A DNA stretch of 42,033 nucleotides, from assembly GCA_900544375.1 (NCBI GenBank), contig UQUZ01000018.1:1-42033 (forward strand), given 5' to 3'. The notes below the pieces were generated by a model that was not told the DNA's origin, made no database searches, and saw nothing but the letters and a program-made list of their open reading frames with translations. This DNA is from an uncultured Oscillospiraceae bacterium (GTDB taxonomy: Bacteria; Bacillota; Clostridia; Oscillospirales; Acutalibacteraceae). A program made the translations under genes and the position numbers. Shown here in pieces: positions 15,437-24,148 of this stretch (its first letter is position 1; the number at the start of each line of letters is the position of its first letter).

Positions 15437-16100
15437 TTTTACAAAAATACTAGGCGTTATCCTCGCATTGGCACTGGTCGTCTGTATTGCGTCTGGCCTT
15501 GTTACCCGCTTTAGCTATACAGATACCGTTGCACAGACCAGCCGTTCTGGACGCGCCTTTTTGGCCTTTCCCAAAAGTGGACCGTCCGATGATGAAATCG
15601 ATATGATCATGCAGTCTGTCCTGCAAGCGGAACTGATTGCACGGGTAAAATGCCTGGAAAGCCGGCCCGAATATTTAACGACAAAGGCTACGCTACAGGT
15701 TTTGGAGGTCTACCGGGGAAATATCGAAGCGGATACAATAATTGATTTTTATGAAAGCAATTACATTGATTTTTATGCAAACGGCGCACCGGCCTATTTT
15801 GATCATTCCTATTTCAATCTGATGCAGGATAATGAGGAATATATTGTTTTTGCCAATCAAAAAATTTATCATCCGGTTTATCAGGAATCGCTGAAGAGAA
15901 GCGTTTATATTCCTGCGTGTTTTGAGTTATCGTGGTTTTCCCCCCAGATGACACAGCCCTCCATTTTGAATAAAAAGGATGTGCTGGAGCAGAAGATTTC
16001 CTATTTTAAAATGAAAGACGAGGAATTTATCTGTTTTTCAAAAGAGCAGAGAAACAAAATTAATCAGTTAAAAAAGAGTATTTTAGAAAAGATTGGTTGA
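15423..16100 (+). CDS. Membrane-anchored extracytoplasmic protein of unknown function
   Basis: The 225-residue product has an N-terminal anchor (ILGVILALALVVCIASGLV) and a soluble domain of about 190 residues rich in Tyr, Phe and acidic residues. The segment LQVLEVYRGNIEADTIIDFY looks like a small beta-rich domain. No family is recognised. It overlaps the ABC ATPase by 14 bases with GGGGGA just before its ATG, so it belongs to the same operon. It may be the sensor, chaperone or immunity component of the secreted-protein cassette. A terminator follows. Confidence 0.75.
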   Translation: MRRFSFTKILGVILALALVVCIASGLVTRFSYTDTVAQTSRSGRAFLAFPKSGPSDDEIDMIMQSVLQAELIARVKCLESRPEYLTTKATLQVLEVYRGNIEADTIIDFYESNYIDFYANGAPAYFDHSYFNLMQDNEEYIVFANQKIYHPVYQESLKRSVYIPACFELSWFSPQMTQPSILNKKDVLEQKISYFKMKDEEFICFSKEQRNKINQLKKSILEKIG

Positions 16101-16148
16101 AAAGCAGGGGAATACTCTTCTGGTAATACTATTTATGGAAATGAATAG

Positions 16149-16182
16149 GCCTCCGCTCTCAGAGCGGAGGCTGGCTTATTTT
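16149..16182 (+). terminator. Terminator of the secreted-protein/ABC cassette
   Basis: GCCTCCGCT and AGCGGAGGC form a 9-bp perfect stem around CTCAG, followed by a T-rich but interrupted tail (TGGCTTATTTTG). It lies 48 bases after the last stop of the cassette. Confidence 0.8.
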
Positions 16183-16212
16183 GTATGTTTGTTTTGGACT
16201 TTCTCTTTTGCA

Positions 16213-16313
16213 TTATAACATGAACCGCCCCTCCCGCCGCATATATATGACCGAGCCCTTAGAGGCAATCTACGTTTGACCGCGCAGCACATTTCCGCAC
16301 GGTCAGGAAAGGC
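16213..16313 (+). repeat. ATPase leader, live copy of the direct repeat
   Basis: This leader and the first ~125 bases of the gene (to about 16440) match the decayed copy at 12178-12395. Before the AGGAAAGG (16305-16312) the sequence can fold as GACCG-N-GC ... GC-N-CGGTC. The same pairing is possible in the decayed copy despite changes in the loop, so the hairpin was probably there before duplication. A weak TATAAC at 16214-16219 has no well-spaced -35. Confidence 0.7.
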
Positions 16314-18950
16314 ATGGTCGTATTGATGAATTGGCATACCATGTCCCCTAGCGATACCATCCACGCTTTACAGACGGATTCGCAACGGGGGCTAACAGCA
16401 AAACAGGTGAAGCAGCGGCAGGGGCAATATGGGAAAAATCAGCTTCAGGAGGCAAAGGGAAAGAGCCTTTTCAGGCGGTTTCTCTCGCAGTTTGCAGATT
16501 TCATGGTGATTATTCTCCTGATTGCAGCAGTCATCTCCTTTGCAACTGCCTTTCTAGAGCCGGATGGGGATTTTGTAGACCCAGTCATCATCCTGCTGAT
16601 TGTGATTGTGAATGCGATCATTGGCGTAGTGCAGGAGAGCCGCGCGCAGAAGGCAATTGACGCGCTTAAAAAGATGAGCGCACCGCATGCCGAGGTGATC
16701 CGCGCGGGCAAACAGCAGAAGATTGATGCTGTGGAGCTCGTGCCAGGTGATCTTCTGCTTTTAAATACTGGTGATCTCGTTCCGGCGGATGCACGCCTGC
16801 TTGCGTGCAGCAGCCTAAAGATGGAAGAATCCTCCTTGACGGGGGAATCCCTGCCGGTGGAAAAGCAGGCGGACACACGCCTGCCGGAAAAGTGCGCGCT
16901 CGGAGACCGGACAAATTGCGTGTTTTCCACCAGCACCGTCACTGCGGGCCATGCGCGCGCCGTCGTTACGGAAACAGGGATGGATACGCAGGTGGGGCAT
17001 ATCGCCCACATGATTAACACACAGGAGGCGCCGCAAACCCCTCTTCAGCAGCGGCTTGCGCGCGTGGGACGAATCTTGGGGATAGGCGCGTTGGGCATTT
17101 GTTTCATCATTTTTGTGCTGGGGCTGTTTCAGCATGTGCCTCTACTCGATAGCTTCATGCTTTCCGTCAGCCTTGCGGTGGCGGCGATCCCAGAAGGGCT
17201 GCCTGCAATTGTGACGATCGTTTTATCCATCGGTGTGCAGCGCATGGCCAAGAGCAACGCGATCATCCGCCGCCTGCCCGCCGTGGAAACACTCGGCAGC
17301 GCCACGGTGATCTGCTCGGATAAAACAGGGACGCTCACGCAGAATCGAATGACAGTGACACGCCTTGCAGATATCGATGGGCCGGTTTCCCCTAGCGGAG
17401 ATCGGGGGCGCAGCATGCTGGCACTTGCCGCTTTATGCAACAACGCCGTGCTGGAAGGGAAGCCGGGCAAATTCAGCGCATCCGGTGAGCCGACGGAAAA
17501 CGCGCTCGTTACTGCCGCCGCTATGCAGGGAAAGCTTAAGCCCTCGCTGGAGCGCAGCTGCCCGCGCGTAAAGGAATTGCCCTTTGACTCCACCCGCAAG
17601 CGCATGACGACTATTCACAGGTTGAATGGCGGCTATCTGGTCATTACCAAAGGTGCGCCGGATATCCTATTGCCAATGTGCAGCCGGGTGCTGGTGGCTG
17701 GCCAGGAGCGGGAGATGAGTGCTGCTTACCGGACGCAGATTCTGAAACGGAATGAGGAGATGGCCGGGGATGCGCTGCGCGTGATGGGGGTGGCCTACCG
17801 GCAGGCTTCTTCTGAACCGGGCGACCCGGAGCGGGAGCTTGTATTTTGTGGACTGCTCGGTATGTTAGACCCACCGCGCAAAGAGGTTTGGCGCGCGGTA
17901 GCAACCTGCAAGACGGCGGGAATTAAGCCGGTGATGATTACAGGCGACCATGCTATCACCGCTTCTGCAATCGCAAGGGAAATCGGCATTACAAAAGATG
18001 GCAAGGTGATGACGGGCCATGAGATTGACCAGCTTTCCCAAGAGGCATTGATTCAAAAAATTGGCGATTACCGTGTTTTTGCCCGCGTATCCCCGGAGCA
18101 TAAGGTGCGCATTGTCAAAGCATTTCAGGCAACGGGCGAGATCGTAGCCATGACAGGGGACGGCGTGAACGACGCACCCGCCCTGAAGGCCGCAGATATC
18201 GGCTGTGCAATGGGAAAAAGCGGCACGGACGTAGCGAAGAGCGCAGCGGATATGATCCTGACGGACGACAACTTTGCAACCATTGTGCGCGCTGTGGAGC
18301 AGGGCAGAGGCATTTATGACAACATCCGCAAAGCTGTGCATTTTCTTCTTTCGTGCAATATTGGGGAGATTTTAGTTATTTTTATTTCTTCTCTAATGGG
18401 GCTGCCCGCGCCGCTCTTGCCGATTCAGCTTTTGTGGGTGAATCTCGTCACAGATTCCTTGCCGGCTATGGCGCTGGGCGTAGAGGCGGTGGATCGGGAT
18501 ATCATGCGCCGCAAGCCGGTGCCGCCCAGGCAGAGCCTTTTTGCACGGGGCCTAGGCTTCGATATCGCCGTGGAGGGCATGATGGTGGGCGCGCTTGCGC
18601 TGCTTGCCTATATGCTGGGGCGTACGGTTTTTTCGGGTGCAGGCACGGTTTTAGGCCGTACGATGGCGTTTGCCGTGCTCAGTTTTTCACAGCTGGTGCA
18701 TGCGTTTAACACGAGGAGTGAGCATTCGCTTTTCTCCGTGGGCTTTTTGAGTAATCCTAAAATGGTACTATCTTTTTTTGTATGCACACTGATGCAGTTT
18801 TCTGTGATTGGCATCGCCCCATTGGGCGCACTGTTCAAAACGGTGCCGCTGGATGGGATGCAGTGGTTAGTTGTGGCCGCGTTATCTCTTGCACCGCTGG
18901 TCACAGTGGAGATTGGTAAGCGGATGAAGCCCAGAAATAGCCCAAAATAA
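16314..18950 (+). CDS. P-type Ca2+-transporting ATPase (PMCA/SERCA type)
   Basis: The 878-residue pump exports cations, most likely Ca2+, using ATP. It has the actuator TGES (176-179), M4 PEGLP (293-297), the phosphorylation site DKTGT with Asp336, and the hinge TGDGVNDAPAL near residue 615-625. The M5 motif CNIGE and M6 motif NLVTD carry Asn/Glu and Asn/Thr/Asp Ca2+ ligands of type IIA pumps, which argues against a heavy-metal pump. Ten helices are expected and length is normal. ATG 16314 follows AGGA by five bases; an in-frame ATG at 16326 (MNWHTM) is a possible alternative. A degraded copy of its 5' end lies 4 kb upstream. Confidence 0.93.
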   Translation: MVVLMNWHTMSPSDTIHALQTDSQRGLTAKQVKQRQGQYGKNQLQEAKGKSLFRRFLSQFADFMVIILLIAAVISFATAFLEPDGDFVDPVIILLIVIVNAIIGVVQESRAQKAIDALKKMSAPHAEVIRAGKQQKIDAVELVPGDLLLLNTGDLVPADARLLACSSLKMEESSLTGESLPVEKQADTRLPEKCALGDRTNCVFSTSTVTAGHARAVVTETGMDTQVGHIAHMINTQEAPQTPLQQRLARVGRILGIGALGICFIIFVLGLFQHVPLLDSFMLSVSLAVAAIPEGLPAIVTIVLSIGVQRMAKSNAIIRRLPAVETLGSATVICSDKTGTLTQNRMTVTRLADIDGPVSPSGDRGRSMLALAALCNNAVLEGKPGKFSASGEPTENALVTAAAMQGKLKPSLERSCPRVKELPFDSTRKRMTTIHRLNGGYLVITKGAPDILLPMCSRVLVAGQEREMSAAYRTQILKRNEEMAGDALRVMGVAYRQASSEPGDPERELVFCGLLGMLDPPRKEVWRAVATCKTAGIKPVMITGDHAITASAIAREIGITKDGKVMTGHEIDQLSQEALIQKIGDYRVFARVSPEHKVRIVKAFQATGEIVAMTGDGVNDAPALKAADIGCAMGKSGTDVAKSAADMILTDDNFATIVRAVEQGRGIYDNIRKAVHFLLSCNIGEILVIFISSLMGLPAPLLPIQLLWVNLVTDSLPAMALGVEAVDRDIMRRKPVPPRQSLFARGLGFDIAVEGMMVGALALLAYMLGRTVFSGAGTVLGRTMAFAVLSFSQLVHAFNTRSEHSLFSVGFLSNPKMVLSFFVCTLMQFSVIGIAPLGALFKTVPLDGMQWLVVAALSLAPLVTVEIGKRMKPRNSPK

Positions 18951-18955
18951 TTTAA

Positions 18956-18998
18956 TTGCCCATGCTGTAAAAAAGCAGCATGGGCAAAAGTTTGTTTT
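18956..18998 (+). terminator. Bidirectional terminator between the ATPase and YfhO genes
   Basis: TTGCCCATGCTG and CAGCATGGGCAA form a 12-bp perfect stem with loop TAAAAAAG. A T-rich tail follows on the plus strand, and TTAAATTATTTT on the minus strand, so it can serve both convergent genes. Confidence 0.88.
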
Positions 18999-19048
18999 AG
19001 GGGCGCGGATAAAGCCTTTGAGCAGTGAATGATGGCAAGTTTTTTTGC

Positions 19049-21898
19049 TTACTCTTCTTGCTTCAAGGGCTCCTCGGGCGCTTGCTCCAGATCATCTGGA
19101 TTTTCTGGCAGAGGCTGAGGCGGCGTAGTGTCCTCCGGCGCCCAATTCCCGTCAGCTTTCATCGGCTGCGGTTCCGTATCAGGATCAGCCTTCCGGATGG
19201 GATAGGGCTCCAGGAAAAACGGCCTTTTTCCGCTCCGGTTCCAAACCAGCAGCAAAATGAGAACTGCGAGCGCAAATACGGAAATACCAATGCCGATATA
19301 CATGCCGCGCGGCGTGTATGAGAAGGAGACGGTATGGCTTCCGCTGCCGATAGGAATGGCGAGCAGTGCGTCGCCCACCGCGAGCAGATCCTGTTTGGCA
19401 ACCTTTTCGCCGTCTACCGTTACCGTCCAGCCTTCGTCATATGGAATGGAGGTATATAGGACGCCGTTTTCGGCAGCATTGACTGTGCCGCTGATCTCCG
19501 TATCCGTAAAGCGTTCCACCTGTAGGGAATCCGCTTTCAGCTGATCGTAGCCGCGTTTGAATTCCGTTTCATCAAAGCCATAGGCATAGAAATCAATATA
19601 GCCGGAATCGCCACTGTTGATGGTGATATCCACGCTAATGATCTCGCCTTTCTGGTGGCGGCCGATATCGAGGATATATTCGCGATCTACATTCTGGGTG
19701 TTGTTGTAGCTGTCCGATGAGATGCTGATCTGCTCCACATTATCCGATTTCACATAGAGATAGAGGTTTTCTGTGCCTGGGCTGATTAGGTGGACGGTCA
19801 GGCTGGCGTCCTCTCCCGGCGTGGTGCGGAAGAAGGTGAAAGTGCCCAGCTGGGATTCATCGCTGAAAGAATCGATATTGTAGTAATCAATGCTGGAGAT
19901 TTTCATCGGATGGAACAGTGTGCCGCAGCCGGTGGCCTTTTGGAAGAATTCCTGCTGCACCAAAAAGGGATCGCTGCCGTCTGTCGCCCAGCTTTGCACC
20001 GTGTCATTCACGCGGAAGGCGATCGGCAGGGCATAGTTGTTTTCATAGGCCGTAAATTTGCCCTGTGCAATCGGCAGCTTGGTGTAGAGCGCTGCGTCAG
20101 GGTCGACCTCCACCGTATTATTGACGATATATTTTAGGCCAAACATGCTGTTATAGATTGGCGTTTGAAGGTGGTAGGTGTAGCTATTGATAAAATTGCC
20201 GAACATACCCAGGCGGCTCTGTAAGTTCGATACCTTTTCATAAGCCATGGAGGAGAAGGTGGAAACGCCGTTGTAATGATACCAAGCAGGATCCATCCGC
20301 GCACGCAAATTAGTTAGCTCCATGCGGTAAAAGCCACCGTTTTCCCGCTCATCCAATTGCTTTTTGACCGCTTGAAAATCGGGCAGGTCGGAAACGTAGT
20401 TGCTTTTGGGCTGATCCATGCTGTAGTTATCCGTATTGGCGGCCGCGGCCTCTGTAACGACACAGCAGAGCAACAGCACTGCAACAGCAGAGGATTGGTA
20501 ACGCTTATCCTTCATCAGCACCATCACGAGCACATAGATCGCAATGAGGATTAGTGTGAGAATCACGGAGAGCTCGTCCACATTCTTGGAGGTAATTTTC
20601 TGAACGATCACCACATAAGCCATCACGGCCAGCCCGACGCCCGCAATCTCCTTTGTGGAGTATTCCTTGAGCCGCATAAGCACCTGGTAGGCCATAATCA
20701 GCAAGATGAAGGAATAGAGGAAGGACTGGCGGTAGGGTAAATCATTGGGAAAGTGGAAACCATGCCAGATGTAGTTGAGAAAATTTGTGTTGAAGCTGAA
20801 ATAGAAAAATACGAGCAGGGATAGGTGCATCACTTTTTCCCGCTTTGAGATCGACTTTGCGAAGAGATAGAGCGGGATCAGGATCAACACAATCGCACCG
20901 CAGTATACGTTGGGCATGACGTCCTCACCGCTGCTGCGGATGGTGGGTGTCACACTGGCAAAATGGTTTGCCAAAAAATCAAAAATGGTGAAATAAGAGG
21001 CGTATTTTTCCGGAAATGTGCCGGAAGTGGCGGAACATGCCTGCAAAATAAAATAGGTGGGGATCAGGGCAAACGCCGCGATGCCGCCCGAGAGGATGGA
21101 GCCGCCTGCAAAGCGGAAGCCGCTCTGCAAAAACCGGCTGTTTTTCATTCTGCTCCAAAGGGAGCGTTTTTCCCCTTCAGGCTGGAGGCCGGAAAATCGG
21201 GCCGTAATTTCATAGTGGCTGAAATAATACACCAGGAAATACAGCACGGCAAAAATGCAGACCATGAAGGCCATATAGTAGTTGGAGAGCATGGTCAGCG
21301 CCAGCGCGGCGGTATAGAGCCAAAAGCGGCCTTTTTTGATGATCTGCTCAATGCCGAGTGCAATCAACGGCAGGAGGAGCATGGCGTCCAGCCACATCAC
21401 ATTCCAGTAATAAGCGATGAAAAAGCCACAGAAGGAATAGAGCACGCCGAAGGCGGAGATTGTCGCGTCGTTTTTGCCGGTGGAGCGCTTGAGATAATAG
21501 GCAAAGGCGGCGCTGGCGAGGGCGGCCTTGAGCAGGATCATCGTGGCGATGGCTTCGGGGATATTAGAGTGCCCAAAGAGGAGAATGATAACGGACAGGG
21601 GGCTGGAGAGATAGTTATAAAAATTGCCGAGAAAGCTGCTTCCCAAGCCGGTATCCCAGGAATAAATCAGGCTTTCCCCGCCCACAAGCCGCTCGTACAG
21701 CTCCGCAAACAGGGGGCCGTATTGGTGGTAAAGATCCATGCGCAGAATCGTCCTGCTGCCAAAGGGGATCAGCTCAAAGCAGATGTAAACCAGGAGCATC
21801 ACCAGTGCAGAAGCCGCAAAAGAAATCCATACAAAACGGTTTTCATAGAACCGCTGCGACAGCGTGGGGCGATTGAGCTTGCTGTGCGTTTGTTCCAT
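19049..21898 (-). CDS. YfhO family membrane protein (GT-C type glycosyltransferase-like)
   Basis: The 949-residue protein has many membrane helices in its first ~500 residues and a long extracytoplasmic domain. One further helix near the end (GIGISVFALAVLILLLVW) is followed by a Pro/Glu-rich cytoplasmic tail. YfhO landmarks include FGSRTILRMDLYHQYGPLF, GLGSSFLGNFYNYLSSPLS and FGLKYIVNN. Some YfhO proteins glycosylate teichoic acids with lipid-linked sugars, so a role in wall-polymer decoration is likely but unproven. The ATG at 21898 is preceded on the minus strand by AGAAGG. It converges with the ATPase gene and diverges from the M42 operon. Confidence 0.92.
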   Translation of the reverse strand: MEQTHSKLNRPTLSQRFYENRFVWISFAASALVMLLVYICFELIPFGSRTILRMDLYHQYGPLFAELYERLVGGESLIYSWDTGLGSSFLGNFYNYLSSPLSVIILLFGHSNIPEAIATMILLKAALASAAFAYYLKRSTGKNDATISAFGVLYSFCGFFIAYYWNVMWLDAMLLLPLIALGIEQIIKKGRFWLYTAALALTMLSNYYMAFMVCIFAVLYFLVYYFSHYEITARFSGLQPEGEKRSLWSRMKNSRFLQSGFRFAGGSILSGGIAAFALIPTYFILQACSATSGTFPEKYASYFTIFDFLANHFASVTPTIRSSGEDVMPNVYCGAIVLILIPLYLFAKSISKREKVMHLSLLVFFYFSFNTNFLNYIWHGFHFPNDLPYRQSFLYSFILLIMAYQVLMRLKEYSTKEIAGVGLAVMAYVVIVQKITSKNVDELSVILTLILIAIYVLVMVLMKDKRYQSSAVAVLLLCCVVTEAAAANTDNYSMDQPKSNYVSDLPDFQAVKKQLDERENGGFYRMELTNLRARMDPAWYHYNGVSTFSSMAYEKVSNLQSRLGMFGNFINSYTYHLQTPIYNSMFGLKYIVNNTVEVDPDAALYTKLPIAQGKFTAYENNYALPIAFRVNDTVQSWATDGSDPFLVQQEFFQKATGCGTLFHPMKISSIDYYNIDSFSDESQLGTFTFFRTTPGEDASLTVHLISPGTENLYLYVKSDNVEQISISSDSYNNTQNVDREYILDIGRHQKGEIISVDITINSGDSGYIDFYAYGFDETEFKRGYDQLKADSLQVERFTDTEISGTVNAAENGVLYTSIPYDEGWTVTVDGEKVAKQDLLAVGDALLAIPIGSGSHTVSFSYTPRGMYIGIGISVFALAVLILLLVWNRSGKRPFFLEPYPIRKADPDTEPQPMKADGNWAPEDTTPPQPLPENPDDLEQAPEEPLKQEE

Positions 21899-22026
21899 CG
21901 TCAGCCTTCTTTCTGAGCCGTACGGCTACTAATCAGATTGAATGAAAATAGTCTATCATAATTTTGGAAGCCTTTCAAGGAAAGCTTCCGCATAGATTGA
22001 AAAAGAGCAGGAAAAAACAGGGCATA

Positions 22027-22055
22027 TTGAATTTTCAATCTGAAAAACGTATAAT
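22027..22055 (+). promoter_or_regulatory. Promoter of the M42/GNAT/PLP operon
   Basis: TTGAAT (22027-22032), 17 bases and perfect TATAAT (22050-22055). The -35 sits in the palindrome ATTGAATTTTCAAT, and related GATTGAA words occur at about 21936 and 21992, so regulator binding is possible. Confidence 0.75.
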
Positions 22056-22111
22056 AACGAGAGTAAATCCTATTAAAATCAGTATAACCAGTTTGGAAAG
22101 GAATCCTATCA

Positions 22112-23119
22112 ATGAAGGAATTGTTGCTGCAATTATGTGCGCCCGCCGGTGTGTCGGGCGCAGAGAAACCAGCGGCGCAGGAGGCTGCCGAAGCGCTCAG
22201 CGCGTTTGCGCAGGTGCATACCGATGCATCTGGGAATGTGATCGGTGAAATTGCCGGGCACGGGCCGCATATCCTGCTGGATGCGCATATCGACCAGGTC
22301 GGCATGGTGGTCACCGGCGTGGATGCGGAGGGCTTTCTGCGGATTGACAAGTGCGGGGGAATCGATATCCGCACGTTAGCGGGCCATGAGGTAACGGTGT
22401 GGGGGAGAGAGCCGCTCTACGGCGTGGTGTGCAGCACGCCTCCGCATCTCTCCAAGCAGGAGGATCAGTCAATTACCGATATCACGGAAATGGCGATTGA
22501 TATCGGCCTTTCAGCGGAGGCGGCGCGGGAGAAAGTGCATCCGGGCGACCGAGTGACGCTCCGGCGCTCGCCCAAAAAGCTGCTGGGCGGGCAGATCAGC
22601 TCTCCGTCTTTGGATGACCGCGCGGGGGTGGCAGCGGTTTTGCGCTGCCTTGCCCTGCTCCAGGAGCAAAAGGCGGATTGCCGCTTGACCGTTGTGTTTT
22701 CTACACAGGAGGAAGTCGGCGGCGGGAGCGCGGGCTGCGCCTCCTTTGCGGCCAGGGCTGAAGAGGGCATTGCGGTGGATGTAAGCTTTGCCATGACGCC
22801 GGATGCGCCACGGCACAAATGCGCACAGCTCGGCAAAGGTACAATGATCGGCATTGCGCCAACTCTAAACGCAGCGATGAGCAGGCAATTGGAGGAAATT
22901 GCCCGCAAAGAGGGGATTTCTTATCAAACAGAAGTAATGAACGGAAAAACCGGGACGAATGCGGACGAGATGGCCGCGGCGGGCGCGGGCATGCGTATGG
23001 GGGTTCTATCGATCCCACTGCGGTATATGCACATGGGTATTGAAGTGATTGACCCGCAGGATGTAGAAAGCACCGCCCGGCTTTTGGCCGCTTATATTTT
23101 GGAAAGGGGGCGCGCATAA
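22112..23119 (+). CDS. M42 family metallopeptidase (first of a pair)
   Basis: M42 enzymes are cytoplasmic dodecameric aminopeptidases with two metal ions. The 335-residue product has the ligand set: His59 in DAHID, Asp168/169 in SLDDRAG, Glu200/Glu201 in TQEEVG, Asp223, and His307 in RYMHMGIE. Length is normal. AAAGGA lies nine bases before the ATG. The second M42 gene starts directly after its TAA, so the pair is probably co-translated and could form mixed or complementary peptidases. Endoglucanase annotations sometimes attached to this family are not supported here. Confidence 0.93.
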   Translation: MKELLLQLCAPAGVSGAEKPAAQEAAEALSAFAQVHTDASGNVIGEIAGHGPHILLDAHIDQVGMVVTGVDAEGFLRIDKCGGIDIRTLAGHEVTVWGREPLYGVVCSTPPHLSKQEDQSITDITEMAIDIGLSAEAAREKVHPGDRVTLRRSPKKLLGGQISSPSLDDRAGVAAVLRCLALLQEQKADCRLTVVFSTQEEVGGGSAGCASFAARAEEGIAVDVSFAMTPDAPRHKCAQLGKGTMIGIAPTLNAAMSRQLEEIARKEGISYQTEVMNGKTGTNADEMAAAGAGMRMGVLSIPLRYMHMGIEVIDPQDVESTARLLAAYILERGRA

Positions 23120-24148
23120 ATGCTGGAAACACTGAAAACGCTCTGTTCCCTGCCGGGGGCGTCCGGACGGGAGGACGCGGTGCGGGAATACCTGATCAGG
23201 CGTGTGAACCCCCATGCGGAATATGAGGTGGATGCGCTTGGCAACCTCCTCGTGCACAAAAAGGGCGCGCAGCGGGCAAAAAAGAAGGTGATGCTCGCCG
23301 CCCACATGGATGAGGTGGCGCTAATCGTCACCTATATCACAGAGGATGGATATTTGAAGTTTTCCCCTGTTGGCGGGATTGACCCGCGCGTGCTGTTCGG
23401 CCGGGGCGTATTTGTGGGGGAGAAGCAGCTCCCCGGCGTGATCGGCTCCATGCCGGTGCATTTGCTTGAAAAGGACGATCTAAAAAAAATCCCAGATTTT
23501 GAAAAACTGTATATTGATATCGGCGCGTCCAACGCCGAGGAGGCGGCGCAGGTTGTCCAGCCGGGTGATATCGCCTATTTCGATTCAGTCTTTGTGCCGT
23601 TCGGCGAGCGGCGGATCAAAGCCAAGGCGCTCGACGACCGCGCGGGTTGTGCGGTTTTGCTGGAGATGATTGAGAGCGATCTTCCCTATGATCTCGATTT
23701 TGCCTTTACCGTGCAGGAGGAAGTGGGGTTGCGCGGCGCAGGGGCAGCCGCCTACCAGCTGAACCCCGATTATGCGATTGTAGTGGAAACGACCACGGCG
23801 GCGGATATCGCAGGCGTGCAGCCGCATAAGCGCGTGTGTGCGCTTGGGAAGGGCGCAGTGGTTTCCTTTATGGACCGGAGCACGCTCTATGACCGGAAGC
23901 TCTATGATTTTGCCTTTTCTCTCGCGGAGCGGAAAAATATCCGCTGCCAAAGCAAAACGCTGGTGGCGGGTGGGAACGACGCGGGCGCGATCCATAAGAG
24001 CCGCGGCGGAGTGAAAACCATCACGGTATCCGTGCCGTGCCGCTATCTGCATTCCCCTTCCTGCGTGATCGAAGAAGGGGATTTATACGACGCTGCGGAT
24101 CTTGTGCGCGCGCTTGCGCAGAGCTTTGCCAATGATTCAGTTGATTGA
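23120..24148 (+). CDS. M42 family metallopeptidase (second of the pair)
   Basis: The 342-residue product has M42 ligands His62 (AAHMDE), Asp172/173 (LDDRAG), Glu200/Glu201 (QEEVGL), Glu223 (VVETTT) and His311 (RYLHSP). It is clearly homologous to, but strongly diverged from, the preceding protein; for instance the fourth ligand is Glu rather than Asp. This suggests old duplication and different substrate preference. The ATG directly abuts the previous stop. The 3' end overlaps the GNAT gene by 17 bases. Confidence 0.93.
   Translation: MLETLKTLCSLPGASGREDAVREYLIRRVNPHAEYEVDALGNLLVHKKGAQRAKKKVMLAAHMDEVALIVTYITEDGYLKFSPVGGIDPRVLFGRGVFVGEKQLPGVIGSMPVHLLEKDDLKKIPDFEKLYIDIGASNAEEAAQVVQPGDIAYFDSVFVPFGERRIKAKALDDRAGCAVLLEMIESDLPYDLDFAFTVQEEVGLRGAGAAAYQLNPDYAIVVETTTAADIAGVQPHKRVCALGKGAVVSFMDRSTLYDRKLYDFAFSLAERKNIRCQSKTLVAGGNDAGAIHKSRGGVKTITVSVPCRYLHSPSCVIEEGDLYDAADLVRALAQSFANDSVD

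Noticed and set aside
16190..16313. Mn2+ (yybP-ykoY) or NiCo riboswitch upstream of the P-type ATPase
   Set aside because: The conserved loop sequences of these classes are not seen; only a simple hairpin before the ribosome binding site is supported.
20963..21916. 317-codon open frame on the plus strand
   Set aside because: Antisense to the YfhO gene; Gly/Glu/Lys/His-rich shadow of membrane helices, without a ribosome binding site.
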